A DNA stretch of 64,000 bases from assembly GCA_003260075.1 (NCBI GenBank), contig QLIY01000785.1, positions 1-64,000 of the forward strand, given 5' to 3'. The notes under the pieces were generated by a model that had not been told where the DNA came from, searched no databases, and was given only the letters and a program-made list of their open reading frames with translations. The position numbers were made by a program, and so were the translations under genes. Within the stretch, counting starts at the first letter, position 1, and each line of letters starts with the position of its first letter. The stretch comes from Phallusia mammillata (lineage: Eukaryota; Chordata; Ascidiacea; Phlebobranchia; Ascidiidae). Of this stretch, positions 1 through 15,066 are shown piece by piece.

Positions 1-411
1 ATGTCGTCGCTAAATAGGCAGTGTGCAGTCTCTGCTTAGTAGTCTCTGGTTGAACGGTTGGATGAATTTTGAAGCAAATTGAAATGTAATGGCGGCTGCT
101 CAAAGAAGCCCCAAAAATGCATTGTGGGCAATGGGGAGAGAGTGGAAAAATGCCGATAAATTTTGTTTTAGGCACTTGTGTAGCGATTTTTGCAGATATG
201 ATTTGTAGATTAATAGGACATATGTATTCCAGTGTGTAATAATCTATAAATACGCGCAGATTGACTGTGATGTATGTGTATTAGTGTACCGGTAGGTGTA
301 CTGGGAATACATTATTGAGTTAGCGTTGAAATAAATCATTACTAAGTATAATAATACATGTTTAATTGTGCAATGTAAGTAGTTTACATGCGTTTAATAT
401 TATTTAAGACA

Positions 412-412
<1 letters not shown>
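1..412. other. No recognised gene; one small ORF at 89-208
   Basis: I see no known gene here. A 39-residue ORF (89-208, plus strand) begins MAAAQRSPKNALWAMGREWK and ends in a stop. It could be a first coding exon or chance. The stretch ends at a long C tract. Confidence 0.3.

Positions 413-453
<41 letters not shown>
413..453. repeat. Poly-C tract, 41 nt
   Basis: An uninterrupted run of 41 C that directly abuts the left inverted repeat of the element at 453-1428. Together with the 78-G run at 4721 it is far longer than base composition predicts. Length may be unreliable in the assembly. Confidence 0.9.
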
Positions 454-1428
454 TTCACACAAGACGATGTGATACTTTATTTAGCATCACCTTGTGCTGA
501 TGCAAACTGCTGTTTTTGATTGTCAGCAAAATCTTGGAACTAAAATGTGACTGTTTAAAAGTTTTTTTCTTTTTGTAGTAGGTTCAACATTATTTTGCTT
601 CTATGTTACAAACCATAAATCTAGTAAGCTCACAAATAGCTCATTTAATCTTCCCTTTTTAGTTTGCAACCGACATGTGTTGAATAAATTATTGTCATAA
701 TGTTGTGAATTCTCAAACTACAAACCTAATTCCAAAATTCCAATATCTCAAAGAGATACATGAGCATACAAATGCATTTAGGACGTCATAGCAGTTAGGG
801 TGGACAAGTATAACTACCCAAATGAGATGCCTATTTATGTACGTTTCAGTCCGAATCATGAGATATTGTTTTTATTCTACTAATAAGCAATTTTCTGCAA
901 AAACACGTCTACACAACAGTTTTCACCAACACTTAAATTCTTGCTAAACAGGATTAAAGGCAACAAATACAACTGCACCAATACAAGTTTATACGGATAT
1001 CCTGTATTTTTGTCACATTTATCAACATTATTGGTGAGCCAATTATAACAGATGGTGCATTCACAAGATAAAAAAAACAACCTTAAAGTTGTTTAGGTTT
1101 AAAATGTGCAGCATATCATGTTACAGGCTATGTCAGAAATGATTACAAAACATACAGTGGAAGTAGAGCAGTATACACACAAAAAATATTTAATCTGATT
1201 GAAATCCCTTTGTAGTGTATTTGTTGTCGAAAAAGGCTGTATTGTAATCCTGCAGTGTCATAAAGCTTGAGGGTTAGGGTGGAGACTGAAATATTTCCAG
1301 TGGAATTTTACCAGAGACAATTAAGGTTGCGTATTAGAGAAACATAAACCTGGAGTTTGATGATAGTCAAAAACAGCAGTTTGGATTAGCACAAGGTCAC
1401 ACAAAGTATCACATCATCTTGTGTGAAG
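453..1428. mobile_element. Non-autonomous DNA element with ~70-bp terminal inverted repeats
   Basis: The left end (453-527, starting CTTCACACAAGACGATGTGA) is repeated in reverse complement at the right end (about 1359-1428, read backwards CTTCACACAAGATGATGTGA), with similarity over roughly 70 bp including AAACTGCTGTTTTTGA. The interior is AT-rich with no convincing ORF, so it is MITE-like. Target-site duplications cannot be judged because the left flank is the C tract. Superfamily unknown. Confidence 0.7.
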
Positions 1429-1478
1429 AAAGTAGCCATCTTATTGGATTCATGTCCAAAAAAACAAACACTACTTAT

Positions 1479-1664
1479 TGTTGTGTTATTGTACATTTAA
1501 TTTTGTTACCGCATTATTTATTACCGTAACGTTAGCGTCATTTATATTATTTTACGCATGATTTATTATTGACACGCATGATTGCGTCCTACCACATTTC
1601 ACTATGTGTGACGTTTTTACTTTATTCGAATTACGGCGTGGCCGCGTGAGTGGCGAATACAACA
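1479..1664 (+). mobile_element. 5' LTR of a Ty3/Gypsy (mag-type) retrotransposon
   Basis: The 186-bp segment starts TGTTGT and ends ACAACA, i.e. TG...CA with a short inverted repeat. It is followed after 3 nt by a primer-binding site and then a gag ORF. No second LTR copy is seen in the window, so the borders rest on these signals only. Confidence 0.65.
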
Positions 1665-1667
1665 GAT

Positions 1668-1679
1668 TGGCGACGAGGA
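1668..1679 (+). other. Primer-binding site complementary to tRNA-Ser 3' end
   Basis: TGGCGACGAGGA is the complement of the 3' end (CCA included) of animal tRNA-Ser(GCU) as I remember it. mag-lineage Gypsy elements are known to use tRNA-Ser. Its place 3 nt after the LTR end fits. Confidence 0.65.
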
Positions 1680-1766
1680 CTACGGATCGATCTAAGTGAT
1701 CAACTTTTAAGCAATTTGTTGAATTTGTAAATTTGTGCTATTTTCCTTCAACTAAAGTATCACACG

Positions 1767-2143
1767 ATGACAACGAAGGAACTTGTCGAAATTCTAAGGC
1801 AACAACTTGAACAACAGAAAGTTCTTATGGAACAGCAATCTCGACGCCACGATGAACAGATGAATAGTTTTATGGAAACTTTGCACAAAATGTCCAGCAG
1901 TACAACTACAGGATCTGTGACTACGAATACGGTACCAAATTTTACTGCCTTTGATCCTACTGCAGAACTATGGACTGATTATTACAATAGATTTCTGACC
2001 TTCATAGGAGCACACTCTGTGCCAGAAAATAAGATACCACAAGTTTTTCTAACAAATCAATCTTCGGTAGTGTTCAAGTTGCTGCAAAATTTAGCAGCAC
2101 AACAAGATCCATCAATCAAAATCAATGATCTAAAATTTGAGCA
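1767..2143 (+). pseudogene. Gag fragment of a Gypsy retrotransposon, broken
   Basis: An open frame from the ATG at 1767 encodes a Gln-rich N-terminal region (EILRQQLEQQKVLMEQQ) and then a capsid-type stretch with FDPTAELWTDYYNRF and QVFLTNQSS, typical of Ty3/Gypsy gag proteins with a 'sufficiently folded' capsid. The frame becomes meaningless at the undetermined base N (2144), beyond which lies unrelated CCCGGGA-rich sequence; no protease, reverse transcriptase or integrase follows. It is a truncated relic or a chimeric assembly join. Confidence 0.75.
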
Positions 2144-2215
2144 NCGGGAATCCCGGGAAATGAAAAAATTATTTCCCGATTCCCGGGAATTAAAAAATCC
2201 GGGAAATAGAGGAAC
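2144..2215. repeat. Ambiguous base and CCCGGGA-rich imperfect repeats
   Basis: Position 2144 is N. The next ~70 bp repeat the palindromic motif TCCCGGGA/CCGGGAAAT several times (2147-2160, 2175-2190, 2200-2206). The abrupt change from gag suggests a gap closure or a second element. Confidence 0.6.
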
Positions 2216-2802
2216 CCTACGCGCAATACCTGTTACAAGTTATAATAGAGTTGATTCGAGATGTTTGGGGATTCAACTATTCATAACGCTGTGGTTATTC
2301 GTCATGGTGGCTTTTACATTTTTGTCGACTGTCACATAGTTATATTGTTCATAGTTGTTATAAATTGTTGCCAACGGCCAGTTTCTCAAACAAAAAAAAC
2401 GAAAATACATACGGCAGTAAAAACGCAAATACACACAGATTGCCCTATCGGAACAACATGTTCGTTTGTCACATGACTTGAGTCTTAACTAAAAATCATG
2501 ACTTGTGATTGTATTGTAGCTGAAGCGACGGATATAGCCCGCCTGGACTCCGAATGTCGGTGTGTTTGGGGGATAAGTATGATGTCAGATTGTCAGTCAG
2601 GGAACAGACTCGTGATATTTTTGTTCCACATTTCGTTTAAATACGTAAGGTATTTACAGCCCTACTTTATCCGACTTAAACGTTCTATAAATTCTATGCC
2701 AGCGGGTTCACATTTTTAACAGTTATTGCCTTGTGTTTGATAACTTTGCTGTTTGCATCTGCTAAACCAATTTCGTAGCCGTTTTTTGTGGTTACCTTTG
2801 CA

Positions 2803-5888
<3,086 letters not shown>

Positions 5889-7811
5889 AATGCCTGGAAA
5901 TATACTTCAATAAAGAATGCATATAAATGGTAGTTGTAGGAGCTTGGATTTGTTCCACCAACTGAAGTGAAAAGCATGTCTTAATATCTTGATTCTATTA
6001 TCATAGTTGGGTGTGAGGAAATATGATGTATATCTCTACAAGATTTTGAAATGTTCATTATTTTTGTCTCAGTGCCATGTTTTGTCATTATCCAAATATG
6101 CTGCAATATTTTTGCCTTCATCTTAAATATTTCTCGATAAGTACTTGTGAAGACAAATCAAAAGTGTGTGCCTTGTGTAATGTTTTATTTTGTTGGTTTT
6201 ATACTGCGATATCATTTTTTTAATCTTTGATTAAATATCTCAAGCCCAAAACTTGTTCCAAACTGTTGAAATGACACCCATACATATAAACATGAACTAT
6301 CATCAACTTTGTTCACATCCTATGTACAAATTTAATTGGGATTAGCAAAATCTGTTTTGTCATGTTTTAAAGTAACCTAGTGCATGATGGGAAATATGAA
6401 ATAACACTAACTTTACTATCCTAATAAGCATTCAAGCTTACGTTTCTGGATACTTATAATATCTTGTTTATTTGTACTGTTTAATGATTTTGTTGTAACA
6501 TAGCCTAAAATAAAGTATGTTTGACTGATTAACTAGTTTGCTTTTTAGTTTTATCTAATCTATATAGGTTTGCATCCAACTAGTAACCTATTTTTTGTCT
6601 GATACCAATCCCCAAAACCAAGTAGGAGTACTTCTTACTATATTAAGGGTTTTGTTACCAAAGCAAGAAAACGACCTCTTTTTGTGATGTAGTGAAGATT
6701 AAGCTTTATTTTGCTTTGACCTATATTGCAATTTTGATAGTGTAGTTGTTTTTAAATCCAGAACCCTAAGTGGAAAACTGCTTGGCTGTTGGCACCAAAG
6801 CAAGACAAATGTTGTTGGCTATGTTGTAACCTTCTCTGCTAAGATTTTGTAATGTAAGTGGTTGGCTCCATTGCCATAACGTTGTAACGCTTCCCTTAAC
6901 TATTATGACCAGTTTGTATTGTCCACCTGATGCAGGCTGATTTCAGTATGCTGAGTTTTTTTTATTACACTGTACGCAGATATAAGGCAACTTATAAAAA
7001 TCCTATAAAAAACTAGATTTTCATGAAATTGAGAATAAAACTTATTGAGCACTTTTGTGACTGAGATTGTAGACTTAAAATTAAAACGTTTCTTGAAAAC
7101 TTTCACTAGAGAACATAAAATACATGAAAATGGTCGGGCATACATAATCATACTTAAAAAACAATGCTATGCAACTATCATTCATAGAATTTTTAGTGAA
7201 CCCTTTTGCTATCGTTGTAACCTACAATATACGCTTGACCTGAGTTTAGCGCAGTGGTAGCTGGCTTGCAATCAATTCAGTTTATTAATTTAATGGCCGA
7301 AATCAAGGTAAAACTTACAGGCTGTTTCAATTGCTGAAGAGTGCCCTAACTCTATCAGAAATAACAAAAAATGCAATTGTTTAAACAGAATTCTAGTGTG
7401 TTTTTGTCTTGTCTGTGATGTCATAAATTGCCTTTGGATGATTGTTTCGATAGTGCGGCCCTCGACTTACTTAAAAGTTTGTTTTTGGCCCGTAAAAGTT
7501 ATTTGAGGTTGACACCCCTGGCGTAAAACTTCAACGAATTGAAAGTCGATTTATTTATTTGTTGCGCGAAATGCTTTGTTCTCTAGTTTTTGTTACAATT
7601 TTAAACAAGAAAAACCACTGGATTTTTTCATTGTGCACATCTTAGCGCGGTGTTGCGCCCCTTGCAATCAACAACAACGAAATGCAACACACCTGATTTT
7701 ATTTTTGACCAGCTAGGCACAAAGCACCGGCTTAAAGATAGGCGAGTGACTACGTATACATAAAATCACAACAACAAAAAAACGTTTTTCTTGTTCTTTT
7801 CATGTGTGTAT
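5889..7811. other. SFT2D 3' UTR and intergenic DNA up to the PDX1 3' end
   Basis: Contains AATAAA at 5909 and 6509 (plus strand). On the minus strand AATAAA at 7703-7698 lies about 110 nt beyond the PDX1 stop. A worn hAT-type remnant (about 7300-7520, ending GAGGTTGACACCCCTGG) is present. No coding exon was recognised. Confidence 0.5.
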
Positions 7812-10800
7812 TCAAGTTCTTTGTGCCTCTCTTCCAGCCCATTTTTCCTTCAGGTCGTCACAGTTAATTCCAACCTGCAAGTGTATAAAGCAAACCTTTG
7901 CACATATCACATCAAGCATGAATGCACAACTTACGGCCGTAAATATGTATATTAAAATATATATACCGGCGGCTGTGGCATAAATGAAACTCTTTTGCTA
8001 AACATTTGGACTTCAAAACTGCTTAAAATCGATTTTGTGGGGCTGGAATGAGTATTACTAGCCCAGTAGGCACTTGCGTTAAACTTGGCACGCCAATTGC
8101 GGGCAAAAATGCGAAAAAACAGGCACCACAAGCGTCATATTATAAATAATGACGTCATAAACAGTAAAGAGTGGTCGTATAAGACTATTCAGCTCGATAT
8201 ATTTCTCCAAGTCAAAAATTAATCTGAAGTTTTCAGGGGTCAGTACTCGCTTGAAAAGTTGGATTAATTAGGAAGATATGGTAAAAAAAAGGAACAATTT
8301 TAACCAAAAGTGGCACAGTAGTTTTCGTTAAAACTGTATTTTCGAAAAGCTTAAGCTTTACAGATAAAAAAATACCTACAATAGGGAGCGGAAAATGAAA
8401 AAAATAAATTTAAAAAATATTTGATTTGAGTCAATAAAGTTTGGAAACTGTAGGCTACTGGCCAAGAAAGTAGTCTACGTGCTGTTTCAAAGCAATATCT
8501 TCAATTCTCTTGCATAATGCGTACAAATGCAGTTACAGTGTCGTTGAAACTTTTCCTACCATTGCTTCGCCAAGGTCTTCGCTAATTTCAGCTAACATCT
8601 TCGGATCTTTGTAATGCACAACAGCTTGAGCCATCGCCTTAGCTCGTCTCTCGGGGTTATTGCTCTTGAAAATCCCGGAACCTACAAACACCCCGTCCAC
8701 ACCAAGTTGCATGAGTAGGGAAACGTCGGCGGGTGTGGCTGTAAATAACTTATGTGTTAGGGTATAAACATTAGTGGGATTCAGCCGGTTCGCACTGGTT
8801 CTATACATCCGTCTCACGAAATTTTATGAGATCAGGGAACCGGTTAGCATTACTGGTTACTGTCAATGGATGTGTGCATCTTATCTAAAAAAACAAATTT
8901 TGAGATCCAATTACCCCCGCTTTTATGACTTTGTAATAGAACTGGCTGACATAAAATTTGAATCCCACCACTGGGTATAAATCACATATAGGCCTATACT
9001 TGTCTTGTTAAAGGCATTATATATGTATCTACATACCGAAGAAGAAAGCAATATTTCTTGGCATTGTGTTATGTTACTTTACACTTTGAATCGCTTACCA
9101 AGTCCGCCGGCGGCAAAATTGACCACTGGGAGGCGCCCGAGTTCTACCGTTTCCTTCAGCAAATCGTAGGGAGCCTGTAACCACATAAATGGCTTTATGC
9201 ACACTTTGGAAACTTTGTGGAAAAAAAGTACTTCGTATTAATAAAACCGATTTAACCTAATTTTTTTAAATGAAACAGCCGATGGCTTGTAGAAATTTAT
9301 CAAACGCTGCCGCATTGATTTAATCGTCAGTGGTTCTCAAACTGGGGTCCGCGGTCCTTTTGGGGTCCGTGAGGCAATTTTAGTGGGACCGTGAAAAGGT
9401 TTAAGTAATTCAATAATCTTATTATTCATTAAAAATCTGGCCCGAAATCTAAGCCCGAACCCGGCTCGAACCCGAAAGTATAAGCCCGAAGCCCGGCCCG
9501 AACCCGAAACGTGTTTGAGTAGCTCGTTTAGGCCCGAAATTTTGATTGACAGGCCTATCCACGAAAGCCTTGCAACAAAGTATAAGAAAGAAAAAAAGAG
9601 AAAAGACAACAAACACAATGAACAATAGTAGACAATGGGGTAAACAATACGTTTTAGAGTAGGGTGGGCATTAGGTCAAAGCCAAAAAATTGTTACTAAA
9701 AAATGGCGGAAACGGAACCTAAAGTCAGGCCCGTTTTGAGCCCGTTTTCTGACAAATACCCAAGCCCGAACCCGGCCCGAGCCCGGCCCGAACCCGAACC
9801 CGGCCCGACTTGCAACTCTGGTTTGTGCCACTGAATCAGTTTAATTTAAAGTGAGAATCGACTGTCTCCATTGCTAAACAATAGCCTTTATTGCATAACA
9901 ATTAACAAAAATGCAATTGTTCGCGCACAATCGTAATGTGTTTTGATTGTCTGTGATGTCACAAACCGTCTTTGGAGCATTGGTTCACGCAATTTTGCAT
10001 AACTAGCCAAAATCCTGCAAACAACTTTCGTTTTTCTGAAACACACATTCGGGCTTAAGGACTGCGAGCCCTCGAAATAGTGGCAAAGGGACCGTTTTGA
10101 AAAAATAATAAAAAAGTTTGAGAACCGCTGGTTTAAGTACTATTGAATCCAATAGCAAAAGTCCAATAGCAACTAGCCTACTTTGATTGCTAACAAGAAA
10201 AAAACATTAAGGCAATCCATGACCTACCTGCAGTTCTTTGGCGTAAGAATAGAGTTCCTCAGGACTAAGAGCTTTTCCGTGCCTGATTTGTCTGTTGATG
10301 GTGCGAGCATGTCTAACCGCTTCCACCACGTTGCCAGTTCCCGCTTCACCCTGTGCATAAGCACCAGTGGTTACTTTGTGAAAGTAGTTCTATGTAAAGA
10401 TTCGACAACTCAGCGTTTCAAGTTGGTTCAGGAAGTTTTTCAAAAAAAAGGTTAGATACAGGCCAGAATTTAACAACGTTTGTGTCACAATTTCATTTCA
10501 TTTACAGTTTACACGAATGCATATAGGCAAAGGACTTTCCAATTTTTCGACAGCAGCTAAATTTTAAGTAAACCTCGGTGAATTCTGACCCGTTTGGACC
10601 GTAGTTTAGCGTTAATCACGATAAACTGAGGTTATATTTACACTGAAGTGTTGTGTAAAATCCACCCATATTTCTTTTTAAAAAATAAGCTGAAGTTGTA
10701 GTTCTGGGCTGTTTTAAAAGGCATAGCTGCACCAGTGACATTTGGTAAACCAAAAAATTCAAAAAGGAGGACATTTGGCCACTTTTTATGGTCCTCGGAT

Positions 10801-13204
10801 GACAACTTGGATTTTGTCAAAAAGGAGGACATGTCCTCTAAAAAGAGGACGTATGGTAGGCCTAGTTAATGCAATAATTATATTTCAAATTTTAGTGAGT
10901 AAAAACTTGGACCCAAAAACTACTATACCTCGGTGAATCCGGGTATAAATCAAGCAATATATCTTGGTTTTAGATTTAACTTTTACCTTCGTTCTAATCA
11001 TTGCAGCTCCTTCGGAAATTCGCCTCAATGCCTCGCCCAGGTTTCGTGCACCGCAAACAAAGGGAGTCGTAAAATTTCGTTTGTCAATGTGGTTCTCTTC
11101 GTCCGCCATAGTTAAAACTGAAATCAAGAGCAAAATTAATAATTGTACTACCTTTTGGTCCTTTTTAGGAATTGTCTAGGTTTTTTTAATTGCAGTACCT
11201 TGATTTTAAAGAAAGCACAAATAATATTTTTTTAAATTTTGAACATCATTTTTTAAACTTGAGTTAAAAATTTGCACACCTTCTGATTCGTCAATCATGT
11301 CAACGCCAAGACTTTGTAAAATCTGTGCTTCAGCAAAATGTCCGATGCGACTTTTTCCCATCACTGGAATACTCACAGCATTAATGATTTCTTTGATCAT
11401 CTGCACCGTGAAAAATATTTATCAGATATTATCACAAAATAGTGAAAATGTACACAAATTTATAACTGTGATCAGCCCTGAAGCGATCATGCAGACCAGC
11501 GATTACGGCAAACTAAAAAATTATTCGCCAGACCTAGGCGTAATAACGAATCTGAATCCTTAGGCAGCCGGCTTAGATATAAGTAAAACACCTTAAATAG
11601 GCGGGCGTACTATTATACTATTACGCATAGGTCTGGCGAATTTTTTTTTTAGTTTGCCTATTTTACTATACGTACTATTATTTATTGAAGTGATTAATCC
11701 GATCAAAAACATCAAAGCCAGTATTTGTGTATGAAACATGCTCTGATTTTTTTAGTTCAGATTATTCAAAACCGCGAATAGTCCAACTAAGTGATTTATA
11801 TTTTTTCGTTAAACACGGTAAACGAAGAACTTACCTTTGGATCTGACATTCTTGCCACTCCGCCGTCCCTTCTGATATCAGCTGGAACGCGCTCTAGCGC
11901 CATCACTGCACACGCCTGAAACACACAAAAAACGATTTTCATCTTTGACAAGTCAGTTTAGGTTTATTTTTGATTGACATTGTAACCTTTTGATCCGTAT
12001 ACCATAATTTACAGATTTGGTGTCCAATGCAGCACATATCTTTACGCTGCAGTGTCGTTAAAACGAATATTAAAAACTGTTTAAAACAATATTAAAGGGA
12101 CAACGAAAACCTTTGCAACTATTGTTAATGTCGAAATTTGTTGCAACTATTGTTAATGTCGAAATCAAAACCATCATTAAAAATTCGATAAAGTTTTGAT
12201 GTTGGAGTATGATACTAGTACAGTGGTTCTCAACTGGTGGTTCATGGACCTTTTGGGTGGTCCACGGGACGTCCACTAAATTAAGTGATAAACTAAAGAC
12301 GATTGCATATTACATGTTACAAGAGTATCAAAATGTTAGCCGTTAATAATTGTATCTCACTTCTTGAAAATCAGTTTTAAAGAATTATATTTTAAGCCCA
12401 AATGGATTGTTTCGTATGTGTACTTCAAACTTGCCCCAACATGAAATGGTCCACGATATTGTTTTTACTGGGCCGGTGGCCCATGGCCTGAAACGAGTTG
12501 AGAACCACTGTTATAGTAAGAGAAGCATTCCTTTTCATTTGCTGATAGTGCCCAATGTCTAACTTAAGCGAAGTTAAATGGCTGCTACAAAACACAAATA
12601 ATTTGTGTTAAAAACCAATTCATTTCATGTAGCGTACCGTTATGCAAAAATACAATGCAACAAATGTCCTCTAATTTATTTCGCCGAAACAACAGCTGGG
12701 TGGATAAGGTTTCCGTTTAAAACCACAAAATTCCCGCTTAAAAAAACTACTTACTCCAGCCTTTTCCGCGATTCGTGCCTGTTCTGCGTTGACCACGTCC
12801 ATTATGATTCCTCCCTTCATCATACGGGCGAAACCACTTTTCACAGTAAATGTTCCTGCAGGAAATTAACCGTAAATTGATATTTTGAAATATTCGTCCT
12901 GTTGTTAATTAGTTACATGTACAACTTTTGGCAACCTGTCACTTTCTTTTTAGGAATGAATGGATACATGTGTATGTTTTGAATTTAATTCAACATTTTT
13001 CGCATTATTAGTACAGCACAAATTATATAAATTATAGTGGCGTCAGGCAAAAAACAGCAACAACAGGGGTACGCTTAAATTTTTTTTACCACAATCAATC
13101 TTCCTCTTTTCCGATTTAAAACGTACACATGTATCTTATGATTGTTTTGTAACTTTTTTACGTTTTAAAATTACATAGCACAAACCTGTTTCTTGCTGTT
13201 CCAT
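7812..13204 (-). CDS. PDX1: Pyridoxal 5'-phosphate synthase, lyase subunit PDX1 (PdxS/SNZ)
   Basis: Builds pyridoxal 5'-phosphate from ribose 5-phosphate, glyceraldehyde 3-phosphate and ammonia supplied by the PDX2 glutaminase; forms a (beta/alpha)8 dodecamer. Exons in order of translation: 13204-13186, 12855-12755, 11915-11835, 11400-11280, 11117-10987, 10350-10228, 9174-9099, 8738-8560, 7874-7812. Lengths sum to 894 nt, giving 297 aa (B. subtilis 294). Family landmarks: [92 protein letters not shown]. Active-site residues equivalent to B. subtilis D24, K81 and K149 are present as D26, K83 and K151. The last exon supplies the family tail [16 protein letters not shown]. If the donor at 8559 is read through, the frame stops at 8533 with a shorter tail. 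All borders are GT-AG. Head to head with PDX2. Confidence 0.95.
8769..8973 (-). mobile_element. hAT MITE with TSD GGTATAAA
   Basis: Ends are CATTAGTGGGATTCAGCC and the inverted ATTTGAATCCCACCACTG. Both flanks carry the 8-bp direct repeat GGTATAAA (8761-8768, 8974-8981), the hAT hallmark. It lies in PDX1 intron 7, only ~30 nt from the acceptor of the exon at 8738. Confidence 0.85.
9328..10130 (-). mobile_element. hAT MITE (CAGTGGTTCTCAAAC family) carrying a nested element
   Basis: Terminal inverted repeats CAGTGGTTCTCAAACTGGGG and CAGCGGTTCTCAAAC (inverted). The interior matches the elements at 26328-26753 and 62536-62955 in reverse orientation. The unit is ~800 bp instead of ~420 because another element (about 9435-9820) sits inside. 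No clear target-site duplication. Lies in PDX1 intron 6. Confidence 0.75.
9435..9820 (-). mobile_element. Nested non-autonomous element, CAGAGTTGCAAG family
   Basis: Rich in GCCCGAACCCGG units. It is collinear over its length with the reverse complement of 60268-60642 and keeps the terminus ACTTGCAACTCTG at 9820. The opposite terminus is lost. It interrupts the hAT unit 9328-10130 just before GTTTGTGC. Confidence 0.75.
11507..11658. repeat. Fold-back (inverted repeat) element, ~39-bp arms
   Basis: Left arm 11507-11545 and right arm ~11620-11658 are near-perfect reverse complements; both outer ends read GGCAAACTAAAAAA followed by TTCGCCAGACCTA. About 75 nt separate the arms. Lies in PDX1 intron 3 next to a CAGCCCTGAAGCG motif shared with other repeats. 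Confidence 0.75.
12113..12170. repeat. Two-copy tandem repeat, ~29 bp
   Basis: TTGCAACTATTGTTAATGTC and the next few bases occur twice in a row within PDX1 intron 2. Confidence 0.7.
12221..12510. mobile_element. hAT MITE, ~290 bp
   Basis: Ends CAGTGGTTCTCAACTGG and (inverted) CAGTGGTTCTCAACTCG. Flanks TACTAGTA and TTATAGTA match at 6 of 8 positions, a decayed target-site duplication. Lies in PDX1 intron 2. Confidence 0.75.
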
Positions 13205-15066
13205 TTTGTAGTTAAACCGCAAACAAGTAAATAAAAATATAAATAAATTAAAAACCCTGAAACTAAAAGTACAGTAGTTGACGTTTTACATCAGGTTGCT
13301 TCGTGCAATGCGTTTCAAATATGACTCAACAAAAAGTATTTCTTTTATTCAGTTTTGAGTACATTGTGACGAAATCCATGACACGCAGTTTTTCGGCTTC
13401 TAGAATTATCGTCCAGCTTTTGAAATTATATCGTACGTTCGGCTTCGAGAGTTATCGTTTGCAGCTAAAAAAGCGCTTAGAAAAGAAAATATTTATTTTA
13501 AAATAAATTCTACTTTAACTAGAGACCTGTCCATGTCTGTTTTACTTACATACCATCGATCGTTGGATCAATTGTTATCAAATATTGCTTAGCTGCAAAG
13601 TTGTTGAACCCATATCTGTTCAGTGTTAGCTGTAGCACTATATATACACACACTACGAATGTATACAGTGCTGGTATAGGCTGTCGTACTCTGGCACTTT
13701 ACATGAAATACGAGCTCACTTTACAGCAGATCAAGCGAGACATTTGAACCAGCAACTAGATGTATTATCAACAACAGCTGATACCAAAAGTAAAGCAAAA
13801 TAGGCACACTTTCTACTGCATTACCCACTAAAACTCCCGAAATGTGCTTAAACGAACAGCTATGCGACATGAACTTGATCCAAAGTTAGCGCAATTAAAG
13901 ACCAACAATTGCTAACTGTATAGCACTAACAACAACCACAACTGTGACTGCATTGCTATAAAACTGCGTCGCTTTTAAAGCAGTTATAATAAGTGGAAAA
14001 TTGCTTATGTAACACAATTGTTTTTCACTTCGCATGTCGCCACCCGCTGTTACCGGGCCGGCACTACCAAGAGCTCACACGTGGTTGGCTCGCGTTGTGG
14101 GCCGCGATGCTCTGTCTAGCAAGTTGCATCATCTGTTAGCTGTGTGTGTGATAATCCCAATGACAACGGGATTGAGATCTCTGCAGCAACAAAAACATGC
14201 TGCAGTGATCTGCGATGACTAGCAGATTGTTAAGCAACAACACGCAGAGTTCGACAGGAAGCTAGAACTAGAAGCTGTGTGTTATTGACTAGTTGCAGCT
14301 CAGAAAACGCTCGGTCACTTCACGCTATACCCAGCGGGGTGACTAATTTATGTCAGTGACAGCAGCATACTGACCCTCTTTATGAGTAACAGTGTGCTGT
14401 CCATCTGTTTACAGACTTTGTAACCTAAACTTGCTTTTCTAAAACTTTCAGCTGATAGACTTTTTTGTTGGACAGGTTTTGCCTGTACTTTACGGTTGAG
14501 TGATTACAGGCGTTTTTTGTCCTTTTGCGGTGCGACACCATAGTAATAAAACTACATTAATATGAAAGGCAAGGCTAAGTAAACGTTTGCTGTGGTGCTC
14601 TTTATCTTGTGTCATTACAAAGCATGTAAATTTTTAAAATATACTTGCAGCCATTGCAATATTTGGCGTGAGTTAAAGCGGTAAGGTAAGCTCTTCAGTC
14701 GTGTATATCGCAGTGAAAAATTCGCTTCCAAGTCGTGTTTCCGGAATTAGACAGAAAATTGATGTAGCTTTAAAAAGAAATCAGACATTGTTTTGAGAGC
14801 ATATGTAGCATACCTTTAAATATTTGAACTAAAAACGTAGTTCGCTTGTTTATGCAACGCTTTAGTGTACTTTAAAAGTAGATTTATTAATAGTGTTATT
14901 TTTGCAGCATTGTATTTATTGCAAAGAGTTAAACATAAACACAGCAACTCCTTTTTTAAAGTTTGTCACTGGGATATATTAACGAGCAGACGATCATATC
15001 AGATTTCCCGCTATAGGATTGTGTAAAACAAGTCCTTTACATTGACGAAGGTCGTTGCTTATACAT
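13205..15066. promoter_or_regulatory. Head-to-head intergenic region between PDX1 and PDX2
   Basis: About 1.86 kb separate the two start codons, which point away from each other, so this stretch must contain both promoters. I found no recognised gene, no TATA-type element I would defend, and no transposon with clear ends. Co-regulation is inferred from the arrangement only. Confidence 0.5.

Noticed and set aside
8533-8559. End of the PDX1 reading frame (VGKVSTTL) as the true C-terminus
   Set aside because: A GT donor precedes it and a downstream exon gives the conserved family tail; kept only as a possible intron-retention form.
9337-9618. 93-codon minus-strand ORF
   Set aside because: Lies wholly within nested transposon sequence.
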